From Prinsepia uniflora (taxonomy: Eukaryota; Streptophyta; Magnoliopsida; Rosales; Rosaceae), in the NCBI GenBank assembly GCA_032719365.1, contig CM064875.1, forward strand, positions 14,061,816 through 14,125,815: a stretch of 64,000 nt of DNA. Direction: 5' to 3'. Of the stretch, positions 24,440-38,132 are shown piece after piece. The notes under the pieces are model-generated. The model did no database searches and was not told the origin of the DNA. It saw only the letters and a list, made by a program, of their open reading frames with translations. The number at the start of each line of letters is the position of its first letter. Within the stretch, counting starts at the first letter, position 1. Position numbers and translations under genes: made by a program.

Positions 24440-26724
24440 CGATATAATTAAACACATGCAAGCCCTATTCCCGTCTAACAAGTAACCTAAGCTACCGAAG
24501 TTGTCCCGTAACACTCATTACACAAGGGAAGTTCATACTCTTCGCCAGTCCATTCCTCCGCCACTCGAGTAGCCTCGATTACCAAGCAACGGCTCTGTAG
24601 GGTTATCAAAATAAATAAAAAAAAACGTGTGAGTGGACTTTGACATGAAATTAACATGATATGATGTGACTTCCATTTGTTGGTTTGATATGGGCTAGGA
24701 TAAATTTTCGGTTTGGCTCTATTCAACATTATTCTTAGAAAAAAAAATGATTAAAGATTTCTTTCAAAAGAATATTCCAAGCAAGGGGAAAGTTACGCTC
24801 TCTCTAAAAAGAAATTCACTGCCTTCTCTCTAAGCCCTCTTTGCTACACATCCCAATAACCGAGGAGATCCTGCTCCTGTTTACAGTTAATACCAAAAAC
24901 CAAATAAAAACAACCCGACATTAGACTATAATTTAAAAATGGTTCATCAATTATCAGACAAAGGATAAAGTTTACACTACTAGTTACAGCGCATAGGTAC
25001 TAGATACAAAACCACTTAAACATCTAGTCATGCCCTATAATACTGAAGAGTGCGCAGAGCCTAGTTGATGACTCCGATATTAAGGTAGATCCACGTCCTT
25101 GTGTCACGACTTCGAGAGTAAGCACAAATCACAAAGAAAACGTGTGAGTGGCCAAAAATAAGTGTTTAAAAAAATAGGACAAAAACATAAGTAATAACCC
25201 TCCGTTTCTTTAAAACTACGCATGCATGTGGAAAACCAGTTAAACTTGGTTAAAACATAATATAGTTAAAAACCTCGAAATATATAAGAAGATTTCACAA
25301 GTCAAACAACCATAACCACCAAAAACATCAATAAACCAGTATAGTCATCACTCAAGGCATCACAGGAATCACACACAATCAACCCATCCTCAAGCTCAAG
25401 ATCAATCATCACAATATCAGCACTACCGGTAGGCAAGCCATTCAGGAAATAGAGTTCAGCTCGATGGCCAAGTGTGGACCGGCTCAGAAAATAGAGCCAG
25501 CTCAACGTCTGAGTCACAATCCAATCATACTGCAAATCTCATGAAACAGAGTCCGACTTGACGTCTGAGACTAGCCAACTACCAGGAACTGAGGAGGGTT
25601 GTTCATAAACACACATCTCAACCACAACACAAACATCAAAAGTACGTATATAACTCATATCAAATACCAAAGTCAAATCCAATAAAAACCTAGAAAACGA
25701 CATATGCCAATTTCTCTTAAAATGTGTATCAAAAACAACTTTTAAAAAATCACCAAAAATTACACAAAAGTCATAATAAGTCAATATAATAAAAAAATCA
25801 CGCAGAAAATTATTTAAAAACTTTAAACGTGCATGCATAATACTTTAATAATAATAAATGTCCATTCACAATAATTATAGCGCAATCATTATCGATTTGC
25901 GCGACCTTCACTAGTTCTGAAGGGTGTTTCTCCTGTCAAAACTATAAGTTTCAGGTCGTAAAAATCCTAGGTAGTTTCCTAATACAAGCCCTAAGTCTCG
26001 AGACTAAACACGATTTTTTTAAATATGAAACACACTCTTTAAACCCTTAAAACTATCCTGAGACGATGTCTAATTGCCTCAAAACTACCACCATTTGATT
26101 CAGAATGTTAAAAACTGTCAGACACGCACCGCCGTGCCAAGTGCCTCAGAATTTGCCGCCACGCGCCGGTGGAAGGTTGACAGCCTTCCCACACCCTCAC
26201 ACACACACCTCCCACGCTCGGCACAGTCCATGCTGACGTGTTTGCCACACGGTGCCACTGCCTGACAGATTCTAAGAGGGTTACCACGTGGTTGCACTGT
26301 GGCATCCATATGGCTGCCACATCATCTGTCATGTCAGCGCCACGCCAGTGTCTTTTTCAATCTCTCGACGGGTCGACCCGAACAACCATTTTTCAACCTT
26401 TTTCCTTCCTTTTTCGACCAAAATAATCTAAATTAACCCAGAAATCGATCTATGAACTCAAAACTAGAAACGTACCTTACCATCTCGTTCAGTTTTCTTC
26501 GAAATCAGGCCCGTTCGTCACCTCTGCTATCCAGACGGTTTCAACGCCTAGAATTCCTTCCTTTCAACTCCAAAACGTCCCTTAAGGTCTACAGGAGCAT
26601 CGTCTAGGCTTGGCTTTACGCTCTAACGTCAAGAACTCAAGGGCAACTTTGAAACCAAATTTTTCCTTTATGGGTCTCTCGTCCTCTCAATATTTCCTTC
26701 TCTCTCTCTCTCTCACTCACTCAC

Positions 26725-26760
<36 letters not shown>

Positions 26761-27249
26761 TTTTTCTCACTCTCCAACTCTGTTTTTCTCTCTAGGTTTT
26801 TTCAGTCTGGTCTCGATTGCACGGTCCCAAGGAATTCTCTTACAAATTTCACACAAGAACCTTCCACCACCTAAACACACAAATATGTATAAGTCGAACC
26901 CTTCTACACCTCCAAGTCAATGCACCATGTCCAAGAAGATCAAGATTCATTTGATAAGTCGGATCATTTAAAAAAAATCTCCTTACACACTTTAATTAAA
27001 AGGCCCCTTAAGTAATAAATGACCAAAATGCCCTTATTATAACTAGACCAGTAACATGACCAATCAATCCTCGTTTCTCGTGTGCTATCTGTCTACGAAC
27101 TCCAAATTCCAAGACTTATCTAATGATACTTTCGAAAAATTCAAACGACATTCCTGATTAAAAGTCAACCAAAACACTAGTGGGGGCAAAATAGTTAATT
27201 CCAATAAAAGTTACCAAATTTACATTACTTGATGGTTCGGGCTGTTACA
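24440..27249 (-). mobile_element. Minus-strand LTR sequence, 3' LTR of a decayed Ty3/gypsy element
   Basis: The right edge, GGTTCGGGCTGTTACA, is the complement of TGTAACAGCCCG, and is followed by the complement of a purine tract and of aaattttgaggatgaaatt. The left part seems to hold two overlapping LTR pieces: gtgtgagtgg occurs at both ~24628 and ~25142, and the cgtctaacaag block near the usual LTR end is at ~24471. Bases 26865-27249 are closely matched by 41882-42272. A CACGCGC/CACGTG-rich part lies near 26120-26340 and a (TC)n run at 26699-26757. The ends at the left are uncertain. Confidence 0.65.
26699..26757. repeat. CT microsatellite with internal CACT units
   Basis: Runs of TC interrupted by four CACT units. 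On the LTR's own strand it is a GA run. Confidence 0.9.
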
Positions 27250-29463
27250 ACCTACCCACTTAAAGAAAATTTCATCCTCAAAATTTACATAAACATATGT
27301 GGATACTGCGTTTGCATTGATGCCTCAGGTCCCCACGTAGCTTCTTCCACATTTTGATTTCTCCATAACACCTTGACTAGGGGAAAATTTTTATGGTGAA
27401 GCACTTTTCCTTTCTGGTCTCGATTTTGCATAGGTTGTTCCTCAAAACTTAGGCCTTCTCGAAGCTCAATGTGCTGCTATCCCAAGACATGTGATGCATC
27501 TAGTACATATTTCCAAAGCATTTAAACATGAAACACGTCATGAACTCAAGAAAGTTTCGGGGGCAATACTAAGAAATATGCGACTTGACCTACTGCAAGG
27601 AGATAAGTTTAGGAAAACTCGACCCCCTACTGCAAATTCTAACTCCCGAGTTTGACAATCACCGTAACACTTCTGGCGATCTTGTGCAGCCTTCAATCGC
27701 TCCTGAACAATTTTAAATTTTTCTTCCAATTCGTCAACAACCTCAGGTTTTAACAACTTTCTTTCTCCCACTTTAGCCCAACAAAGGGGTGTTCTGCACT
27801 GTCATTCATACAGTGCTTCGTACGAAGCCATCATGATACTAGACTGGTAATTGTTGTTATAAGCAAACTCCATCAATGGCAAAAAAGTATCCCAACATTA
27901 GGAAATTGTAGAACACAAGCTCTCATCATGTCCTCCAAAATCTAGATAGTTCGCTTAAACTGACCATTCGTCTGAGGGTGAAAGGCAGTACTAAAATGTA
28001 ATTTTGTTCCAAACGCGTGCCTCTTTCAAAAAATTTAAGAATCGAGACGTAAACCTGAGGTCTCAATCAAATACAATCAATTCTGGAGTTCCATGTAATC
28101 TCACAATCTCATCCATAAATAATCTAGCAAACTGCTTCATGCCATAATTCCCCCGTACTAGAAGGAAATGAGCAGACTTGGTCAATCTGTCCACGATCAC
28201 CCAGACTCAATCAAACCCCTTATGCGTCCTTGGGAGCTTAAATACAAAATCCATTGTTAAATGGTCCTACTTCCATTCTAGAATCGATAGTGACTGTAAG
28301 GCTTCATATGGCTTCTCCCTCTCAACCTTTACTTGCTGGTAGATCAAACACTTACTCACGTACTTTGCTATTTCACATTTCATATCGGCCCGCCAATAGT
28401 GTTCTATAATAGTAGGACACATCTTGGTTCCATCCTGATGCATCACGTATGCTGAATATAGGCCTCCTCTAGAATTCTCTTCTTCAGCTCCTCATCCTCC
28501 GGTACACATAATCGACCCTGTTTTCGTAAGGCTCCATCATCTATAAGTGTAAAATTTTGTAGGTCCCCTACTTTTATGTCCATTCTAATTAGGCATAAGA
28601 TAGGATCTTGGAACTACCCCTCAATAATCTGATCAATAAGAACTTGCCTCACATGGAAATTGGCTAAACATACCCTCTTGATCACCAATTCCAAGCTCAA
28701 CTCTCGTCTTTCGGAGCTCTAACATAAGTGGTAGATAGAGTGTTCGCAAATACGAAATGGTACTTACAGATTTTCGACTAAATGCATCTGCCACCACATT
28801 AGCTTTACCAGGATGATAATCAATGGTATAATCATAATCTTTGATCAGCTTCAACCATCTTCATTGTCTCGGATTTAGGTCTTTCTGCGTAAAGAAATAC
28901 TTCAGACTCGATCTGTAGAAATCCTGTACCTTTCTCCATAAAGATAGTGACTCCAAATCTTTAAGGCATGTACTACACTTACTAGCTCCAAATCATGTGT
29001 AGGGTAGTTTATTTCATGAGATTTCAGTTTCCTTAATGCGTAAGCAATAACTCTCCCATGTTACATTAACACGTATCTCAAACCTTGCAACCAAGCATCA
29101 TTGTACACCTCAAACGTCGGGGAGGATCAGTATCAGAGCGGACGTCAAATGTCTTTTTAACTCCTGGAAACTCGGCTCATAATCATCATCCCAAAGAAAT
29201 CTCACCCTTTCCTGGTCAACCGAGTCAACGAGACAACAATCGTGCAAAATCCCTCTACAGATCTTCTATAATAACCGGCTAATCCCATAAAACACTTTAT
29301 TTTCGACACCGTTTTAGGTTGATTCCAATTAGCCACCGCATCCGTCTTCTGGGAGTCTACACTAATCCCATCAGCAAATATCACGTGCCTCAAAAATTGA
29401 CACTAGTTAGCCAAAATTGACACTTATAGAGCTTCGCATATAGCTGATTATCCCTAAGTGTTC
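27250..29463 (-). pseudogene. Decayed Ty3/gypsy pol (RT end, RNase H, integrase, chromodomain)
   Basis: Read on the minus strand from 29463 down, the domains are in normal order. The RT/connection piece is YAKLYKCQFWL then HVIFADGISVD ... FMGLAGYYRR (29202-29460). The RNase H end is DYTIDYHPGKANVVADAFSR (28633-28854). The integrase tail of the core is FLPLMEFAYNN (27840-27880), then ERLKAAQDRQK ... GGRVFLNLSP (27538-27771). The chromodomain-like end is FPLVKVLWRNQNVEEATW (about 27320-27390). Stops and frame changes lie between all pieces. Gag and the RT core are absent because the 29464 LTR abuts the RT piece. It is a close relative of the pol at 3-1690. Confidence 0.88.
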
Positions 29464-29516
29464 TGACAGGACCCATCCCAATCCCCCCTGGATTAATGCG
29501 GGATGACCCTGCTCCC

Positions 29517-29537
29517 GTCTGACACGAAGTGTCAGAC
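29517..29537. repeat. Perfect 9-bp-stem hairpin close to LTR end
   Basis: Arms GTCTGACAC and GTGTCAGAC with a GAA loop, flanked by CCC and GGG that extend pairing. The same two arms occur in other LTRs about 50-180 bp from the TGTCA end, sometimes split by ~90-110 bp of extra sequence (7277-7410, 57210-57320). Confidence 0.7.
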
Positions 29538-30692
29538 AAGGGATATTTCCGACCTTTACCCTCCCAGGCTATCAGAGTACGCCAAGATCCGAAGGAGTAT
29601 GTGATATCTCGGTCTCTGCTACAGTCCACATCCGATGTCAACCTGAAGGGCAGTCAAATCATTAAAAGCTGTGAGTGGACAAAACAACCAGTTTATAAAA
29701 ACATTTCATACGAAGACATTTGTACCCTTCACTAAAAGCATGCATGCATTCGAAAACCATTTATCCGAAAGAAACCATATGTGGGACAAAGCCCAAAACC
29801 ATAATCAAATCAAATATATGGGCCACTACCCAACTCCATGTGGGACTCAGCCCAAAACCATCATGAAACCAAGTACACGAGCCACTACTCAAATCCTGTG
29901 CACACCACATATCACATATCATAATCCATAATCATATATCATATATACATATCATTCACACAACCAATCCTGTCATGGTTTCCAAAGCTACGTACGTGCT
30001 ACCCGGGTCTCAATCCGAGTCTTCTCAAAGTCAAAGTCAATGTCCGCAGACCACTGATCCTACTCGAGGTAACAGTAACCATAGCCTTCTTGAGAGTAAG
30101 GAACCCAACTTGGGGGTGACTCCACTCAGTCGGTGCTCCGTGACTACTCTGGGGTCCACCCAGGCTAACGACCCTCCCCAGAGGAGATAGTGACAGGACC
30201 CACCCCGGTTATCACCTCGATAATCAGGACGAACCATGCTCCAGTCTGACAATCACACTTAAAGTACCAAAAATAACCTCAAGAAACCATAAGTATAACT
30301 AACAGACCAGGGAGAAAATGTAATACAACAGTAACATAGAGCATAGTGTTATACAAAACAGGCACAAAAGTCCTACTAGGCTATCCACGCAACGGAAAAC
30401 GCCGCAAAACTCTATGCCTCTGTCTCTGCCTCAACGATCACCCCACGTTTTTCACCACGACCTGGAGGGTAATTTAAAACCAGAAAAACGTGAGTGGACT
30501 AAAAAGAAAAACAAACACATGAAAAAAATTTATGAAATAAAACAGGATTTCCCCTGCGTTTTAAAGAAAACATGCATGCCTAACTAAGTACTAGAAAACA
30601 GTGATATAAACAGTAAGCAAGCATTCCAAAACGTATCACAAAAGCAAGATGTACCAATAGTAATGCCCTAATCAAACCTGCTGGGTCTATCC

Positions 30693-30850
30693 GAGTCTTT
30701 AAACTCAATCCAGACCTCAAATGTAATCCGAGTTTTTAAACTCCCGAGTCTTTAAACTCAACAGGCCTACGGGGGTAATATCGTAATATTCGAGTCTTTA
30801 AACTCAATCCGGGCCCGCCCCCGTCATATATAATTTGGGTCTTTAAACCC
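30693..30850 (-). repeat. Five inverted-repeat units (GAGT..ACTC and GGGT..ACCC)
   Basis: Three GAGTCTTTAAACTC, one GAGTTTTTAAACTC and one GGGTCTTTAAACCC, each with matching arms. This is the equivalent of the 4241-4446 array with fewer units, so copy number varies between LTRs. Confidence 0.75.
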
Positions 30851-32997
30851 AAAATCCTGATCCAGCAAATCCAATCTAAATCATTTGAAAACCATTTCTA
30901 AATCCATATCCAAACCCGAATCCGAAACCACTGGTCTGACGCCATTCTGGTATCCAGAACCGTCATTCCGAACCCAAATCTGGAAATCCACTTTTCAACC
31001 TTAAAACCAAATTTCATTTCCCAAAATCTGATTCTAAAATCGAAACCTTGTTTGTCAAATATGTTTCAAAACCCATTTATCATCATATAAAATCAGTAAT
31101 AAAAACATGGCATGGAAATCACATATATAACATTTCTCGGAAAACGTGCTAAAACCCGTAAACGCCTCGAAAAATGTGCAAACAGGTAAAAAAATATAAT
31201 ATAGGCAATGATCATGAAAACATGCTTAAAAACATAAAACAAGTAGATAAAAAAACAGTTAGGCATGCTCGTTAAAAGAGAAAGAGTCCACTCACAAATC
31301 CGTACGCGTCAATCATGCTCCGTAAGTTCCTCAACCGTCTCAGGAGTGTCCCGTCCTGTCAAAAGTCACACAATTGGGTCACAATTACTTTAAATATACT
31401 TTTCCTATTTTCCCCAATTTTTCAGAATTTTAAACGTAATTTAAACGAAAACCCTAAACCTTCGAATCCTCGAACAAACCCGACCCGATATCTGATTAAC
31501 ACGAAACTTGTCCCGATAGATTCGTTACATCGATTAGAGTAAAAACCATGTTGGAAGGTTCCTCAGACTCTGTCGCACGTGCCCTCACGCGCCGCCCAAA
31601 GGGGCTGCGCGTGGGCTTCACACTCCTGCTACAGTGTCGTCTTCAACCTCGAGTTAGCCGGTTCAACTGTACTGAACCGGCGTGACCGGTTCTCCTTCAT
31701 TCCTTTCTCAATTCCAACCCTTTCAATCCCAGAAGTTTCGTCTAATTCCCAGTAACCATTTCCAATCCCAACATCTAAGAATCATGGCCTCTAAGCCGTC
31801 GTTTGCAAGCTCGAACCAAAAACTACCCGAAACCCCTGTTTCGGTTCCCGTCCAACCAGACACTCCCCCGTCACGGCATCAACATTAATCGACTCCTAGG
31901 AACCTACTGAGTCTCACACAACTCAAAGAAACCATCGACTCAGCCTCAAAAGCCACGACTTTTGAAATGAATAAAACGGTAAAAAAAGAGGATTTTGGGC
32001 TTACCGTCGATTTTTACCTCCGCCGTTCGCACCGCCGTGCACCTTGGTGTCCACTGGGTCTCCCTCAGCCGTCCTAGCTTCCCTTCGAACTTATTTGGCT
32101 CAACTCGATCGTCTTTGGCTGCACCACAACTCTCGACTTCTCTCTGTTTTTCTAAGTTCTGCACACCTCAGACCCGCACAATCTCACTCTAATTCACTTC
32201 AACACGAACACCCTCTCACACTAAACCTCCTGTGATCACTCACTCAAACACAAAGTCCTTAACGACTGGGAATCGATCAACAATCGCTCTCTGATAGGTC
32301 CTCAATTAAGCATTATTTTATATTATTTTATACCCTTTATACTTAGTTTTTAATATTAAAATAATAAATAAATAGATAAAATAATTTATTTTGTGTTATT
32401 TTTGTTTAAATAAATAAAGTTTGTGATTTGGAGTATTTTAGCGAAAGAATCGTCTCGATCGGAATTATAACGAAGAAATTAAGGACGAAAATCGGTACGA
32501 ATAATTGATTAAGTGAATTAATTAATTCTCTTTTAAAAATTCTGCAGCCCAAAATCCATTTACAAACCCAACCCAATTAAATCCAGCAAACCCAGCCCAA
32601 CAGCCCTACATGCACAGCCCAGGCGAGCCCAGTACGCATCAGGCCCAAGCTCCCAGCCCTTGGCGCTTCAGCGGCCCCCCACCGAGCGGCACTCCTCCAC
32701 TTCGGCGCGCGCCTACCGAAGACACGCTCTGCAGTCCAGCGCATAGCTGCCGGCCGCTGCCTCCCTTTCCAGCGCATACCTGCCGAAAAATTCCCCTTTT
32801 TCCAGCCCACTCCAGCCGAATATTCCCCCCTTTTTTAGCTGTTTCTGACAGCCCATTTCCAGCAGCATTTCTTTTGTTTTCTTTAACATCTTTTCCCCAC
32901 AAACACCACCCAATCTCATCATTTCACTTTTTAATATTTTTATTGTAACTTTTATTTGTTTTTATTTATTTTTTTTAGTGTAATTAGCTTTTTCCCC

Positions 32998-33010
32998 CTA
33001 TAAATAGGGG
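32998..33010 (+). promoter_or_regulatory. TATA box of the nested solo LTR
   Basis: Ctataaatagggg is a strong plant TATA box about 700 bp into the LTR; the sequence after it is compatible with an R/U5 leader. Confidence 0.6.
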
Positions 33011-33935
33011 TTCAATTCTTGTATTTGGGGAGTCCCCAATTAGTTTCATTCTTCCATTTCTTTCATTTTTCTTAGTTCTAGTTTTTAGTTAGTTCTTTTG
33101 TTTCTCTCTTTTGAGAGACATTTTTGGGGACCATTTTAACTTCTTGTAGATTTTCTTATTAATTAGCTTTCTTTTAATTCTTGTTCTTAATTTATGTTAT
33201 TTTTATTTTTCTTAATTTCATTTCTTCTTTACTTTGTTCTTGTGATATTTCTTTGAGATCTCTTAAACACATTTTTATGCTTTCCTTAAGAAATACCTAG
33301 GCCAAGTAATTCTAAGGCAATTCAAGAGTTTTAAGACCGAATTCCTCGTATTTCTTCTTCCATCTTCACAAGTTTCCTGCCGCTGTTCGGTGATTCTTGT
33401 GAAAATCCATACTTCTCTACTTAAATTCTTATTATTGTTATTGGTTTTACTTATAATTCAATATATGTGTTGGTATTTTCTTTATAACATTTGTAAGTAA
33501 GAATGCAATCTCCATGTGTTTTACTTTTTGAATTTCTTTTACTTCATATGTTTTAGTGCTTAAACTTCAATTCGAAGCTAAATGTTAATCCCCTGTTCGG
33601 GGCATTTAGAATAGAGTTGAAGAGATTTAATGTTTGATCGCTGTTCGGCGCATTAAATCATTAACTTAAGGTGAATCATATTGTAAGTAATAATCTGCTG
33701 TTCGGTGCATTTATAATATGAAAAATGTATGCATGTATTTGAGATGATTAAGGTAAGATTTCGTGATTGGTTCCATATAAGCATGATGTTAGAGTGTTGG
33801 TAAAAATATGTGTTTGAAGAAAGTTCACTAGTCCAAAAGTTAAAGTAGAAGTAAAATTAAGTATTTAATTATTTTTGCTTATTTTCTTTATTTTATATTT
33901 ACAACTCTTTTCAAAAACCCCCCTTTTCAATTCTT

Positions 33936-34240
33936 TATTCTTTATTCTTTTATTCTTTATTCTTTTATTCTTTTATTCTTTTATTCTTTTATTCTTTTAT
34001 TCTTTTATTCTTCTTTTCTACTTTTAGTTTATTATTCTTTGATTCTTTCATCTCTTTATTCTTTTATTCTTTAATACTTTTAGTTTATTATTCTTTGATT
34101 AGTTAATTCTTTAATTCATTTATTCTTTAATTCTCAATTCTTTTATTCTTTAATTCATTAATTCATTAATTTGTTAATTATTTAATTATTTAATTCATTA
34201 ATTTATTCATTATTCATTTATTCATTACTCTTTCCCACTA
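33936..34240. repeat. TTATTC/TTTATTCTT-type low-complexity tandem repeat
   Basis: Irregular copies of ttctttta / ttaattcatt units fill about 300 bp near the 3' end of the nested solo LTR. Confidence 0.85.
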
Positions 34241-35142
34241 ACACATTATTAATGTTCCCTAATTTCCCCGGTTAAGAACGATCCCTATTTACCAATACTA
34301 CATCTACACAAAAAGGGTTTAAATTGCACAACACTCAAATTACGTGTTTAATTTAATGCGTAGTTTGGGCCTAGTCACTCTCCCTGTTTTCTGCAAAATG
34401 GACGATTGTACGGGTTTAAGTTTGGACAATTTGTGACTGTGCACATCTAAACTTCTCCTAGAAACCTCTAGTGTCAACACATGTGTCCCATTCTCCATGG
34501 ACATCAGGATAAATATCCAATCCCACAAAACCACTTGGCCATCTGATTGGCCCTAAGATGAAAAGACCAAAATGCCCCTAGGTCCAAAAATTACCATTTT
34601 ACCCTTCAACTTTCCAGACCCATAACTACTCCGTCCGAAGTCCGATGACAGTGTGCCACCTATCATTGTACTCAGGACGTCGAGACCTATCTAACGGTCC
34701 TCGGTCTACGTGAAAACCAAAAGTCCAACAAAAAGTCAACATTTTCCTCTATTTAACCAAAAATTACGGTAACGCCCTCAACCTTCCAAACGTCATAACT
34801 TTTCCTCTGATTGTCCAAATCGGACGTGCCACCTGTCTACGGGCTCGTGCCGTCCTAAACAACGTCACGGTCAATGGTCCACGCTCGCTCAACCTACAAA
34901 CCAAACAGTCAACTTTTGGCACTCTATTCACAAGGGCAAATTCGTCCTTTTATACAAATATTTTACAAAATTACATTTGTACCCTTTCTGAAGGTACGGG
35001 TTGTTATAGATAGAAAAAGTACGGAAGGTATATGAACATATATATACATAACACAAATATCCATGCCCAGTTCCCCTAAACCGTCATGATCCATAATATC
35101 CATTCCATTCATATATATATATATAGAAAACATCATCCATGC

Positions 35143-35245
35143 ACGGTTCCCAAAAACCGTCATGTACCACAATGACCTGACAAGGGTTCATGCCGGTTCC
35201 CATAAACCGTCATGAACTTGGGAATCCATGTAGGGTCCCTGACCC
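35143..35245. repeat. Short hairpins in host LTR (ACGGTT..AACCGT, GGGTC-CCT-GACCC)
   Basis: ACGGTT-CCCAAA-AACCGT (35143-35160), CCGGTT-CCCATA-AACCGT (about 35193-35210) and GGGTC-CCT-GACCC (35233-35245). The last is the same 5-3-5 form seen in the plus LTR arrays. Confidence 0.65.
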
Positions 35246-38132
35246 GAAATCATAACCATATAAAGCAACTCGGTCTCGTGCATGAAAATACGACATCAGC
35301 TGGGCATCCTACCCGATATCTCAGGGTCAGTCACGACTCCAATCGTAGTGATGTGTGCAACCATCCATCCAGGACCGCCCTCAATCCTGGTATGTCGCCG
35401 TGAACGTATCAACCGACGCGACCACCATAAGATCATAGTGCACTCATCACCGATCGATATCCTGAACCGTCAGCACTCCGACGTCGAGCCTCCCCAGGCT
35501 GCCTGACCACGAATCGTGCATCGTGACCTCTCCGGAAGGAACACATCCCAATCCTGAGGGCGAGCGTCACGTCGTACGTCGCCGTGCACCATGCACCTGC
35601 CGCGACCACGACTCGGACTCGTAGGTCATCAATAGGGTCATATGCCCGAGACAAAACCAAATGGATCTCATACCCGAGTTTATCCTTTTGAAATCCCAAA
35701 ACCATTTCGTTTAAACCAATAAATAAAGTACAACCTCGTATAGGCACCGTATAGGGCCAAAATCTCGAAATACGTGCCTATATGTAACCACACATCCAAA
35801 TGCACTCATTGAATCACAAACAAGCATTTAAAACATATAATAAACATTTATGCATGCACCAATTTAGAAAACCAAGGTCCACTCACATACCGTCCGAGCT
35901 GCTACCTCGATTTGCATGCCATACGGCTCACCCGAGCCAATCACTGTCACCGGGACTCCCAAACCTGTCCAAATTGTAATAGAAGGTTACTAACTACTTA
36001 ACTAACCTCCCACTAAAGCCCCCTAATTTTTTGGAATTTTTAACTATTTTTAAACTCGATCCGAAAAATTCCGATGCCCTGAACATTATCTAGACGGTGT
36101 CTGATCGACACGAAACCAGTCCCAAAATGTTCATTACATCAAATAAAAGATTTTTTATGTTGAAGACATCCTCGAAATGTGGGGAACGCGCCCTCACGCG
36201 CCTCAAGAAGCCACTACGTGTAACGACCCGTCCCAAATTCTGGGATTAGATTAGTGACTAATCTTGATTAGTAGGGTTGATCGGTGGTTAGTTGGGCGAA
36301 ATTGGACAAAATGTGCAAAATGACCATTTTGCCCCTAGTCGTGGGTAAAATGTTGACTTTTTGATCGGGCGGTCAAATGGACTTTGACCGATAACCGTGA
36401 CGTAGTTCAGGACGTCACGAGTTCATAGACAAGTGGCACGTTCGATTCCGACGTTCGAGTAAGAAGTTATGATGTTCAGAAGTTGATGGGCATTTTGGTA
36501 ATTTGGCAGAATTAGGGCCAAATGTTGACTTTTGACCCGGGAGGTCCAATGAAAGAGGGCTAAGGACCTTTACGTAGAACGTGTCGATACGAATCCGTAG
36601 ACAGACGGCATGCCGAAATCGGAGTTTCGACGACGAAGTTATGGTCACGGGAACGAATTAACGAATCGAGGCTTCGATTAAAATAATATTAAAATACGGA
36701 ATAGTGACTGTTGACTGTGCACACCTGGATGAGTGACAAGTGTCACCCATCCCTGATTTAAGCCCTAAAACCTGATCCATGTTTCCCTCCAAACATCATC
36801 ATTCCTACACCATCATTCCTTTCTCATCATTTTCCTCCATCATCCCTTCATTTTCTTTGTTTTCTTTGAACCGTGACCAGCACAAGAACAGAGTGTGAGA
36901 GCTGGGAGAATTGGGTTCCTTTCCACATCTGAAATTGAGAGGATTGAGTGATTGAAGGGACTGGGATAGCAAAGGAAACACGAGGGGCAGTGAGGGTGCT
37001 GGGAAACCGAAAAATCGAATTTTGGACATTTGGGGGGGAAAATCCGAATTTCAAGTTTGAGGCCTTGAGGATCGAAATTGAAGCACGAGTTAGCTTCCTG
37101 AGGTCAGTACGAGTCGATCCACATCAAGAATGAAGAAAAAAGATGGCTTTTGGGCTCTGAACATACTTGGTAATAGAGGAGGAAATTCGAAGTTGAGTCG
37201 TGATCTTTGAGTGATCAAAAGACGAAATTGAAGTGGGGAAACAATTGCTCATGGTCCATTGATTCTTCTGGGTGAATCAATTGAAATAAATCAGAAGGAA
37301 TTGACGAGTTTCGAAGGATGAACAGTATCGGGTGTTCTCGATGTTCATCGTTGAATCAATGGGTTTAAGGTGAGTTTTGGTAAAATTGAGTTTACAAATC
37401 TCTAATTGGACTTAAAACAAAGCTAACTGAATGTTCGATTGAAGTAATTAGGGTTGAATTGATGGACATTGAACCGGGTCACCTCGCGGGCAAAAGGACC
37501 CGTTTATCAGTTAAACGGGTGAGGACGATGACACTATAGCAGGCGCGTGGGTTTCACGCGCAGCCACTCACGACGGAGCGTGACGGCGCGTGACGGCGCA
37601 GGGGCATGAATCTCGAGGTGAGGTCAACATGACTTCTGTCCTATTTAATGTAACGAACATTTTGGAATTGGTTTCGTGTCGATCGGACACCGTCTCGATA
37701 TTGTTCGGGACGCCCGAAGGTTTTAAATCGAGTTCAAAAATAGTTAAAAATTTGGAAAAATTACGGGACTTTAATAGGATGTTAATGAAGAGGTTAGTGA
37801 CCCTCTAATGTGATTTGGACAGGATTGGGAGTCCCGGTGATAGTGGTGTGTCCCGGGAAGGACTATGGCACGCGTATCGAGGCGTATCATTAAACGGTCT
37901 GTGAGTGGACATTGGTTTTATAAATTCTATGCATGCATAACTGTTTCATGTTGATTATAATCGTGATTATATGATTTGATTTGGATATTGGTGAATTATA
38001 TGATTTCACGCATTTCGAGGCGATTTACGTGTTTGCACGTAAATCGAGGTTTTCCGGTTTTGCACGGATTTTCCATACTTATGACTTGGATATAATATGA
38101 TGAAATGGTTTTGAAATTGGAAAGATGAACTC

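Larger units (their letters stand above)
32292..34377 (+). mobile_element. Solo LTR of a different family, TSD CTCTC
   Basis: It starts TGATAGGTCCTC and ends GGGCCTAGTCA, with TSD CTCTC at 32287-32291 and 34378-34382. Length is 2,086 bp with no coding sequence or second LTR. A clear promoter lies at 32998-33010 (ctataaatagggg), followed by a T-rich presumed leader with repeated ctgttcgg(t/c)gcattt motifs (33371-33710). A TTATTCTTT-rich stretch (33936-34240) is near its end. Its sequence and AT content differ from the surrounding LTRs; an Ogre/TAT-type relative is possible but unproven. Confidence 0.85.
30191..35008 (-). mobile_element. Solo LTR (minus orientation), TSD GATAG, itself interrupted
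   Basis: It runs from TGACAGGACCC to GGGTTGTTATA, flanked by GATAG at 30186-30190 and 35009-35013. The last base pair of the terminus has changed (TATA for TACA). It contains no coding sequence or second LTR. Removing the nested 32292-34377 element and its 5-bp duplication leaves about 2.73 kb. It carries five GAGT/GGGT..TTTAAA units (30693-30850) and the AACCGG/CACGCGCC block at about 31570-31690. Confidence 0.87.
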
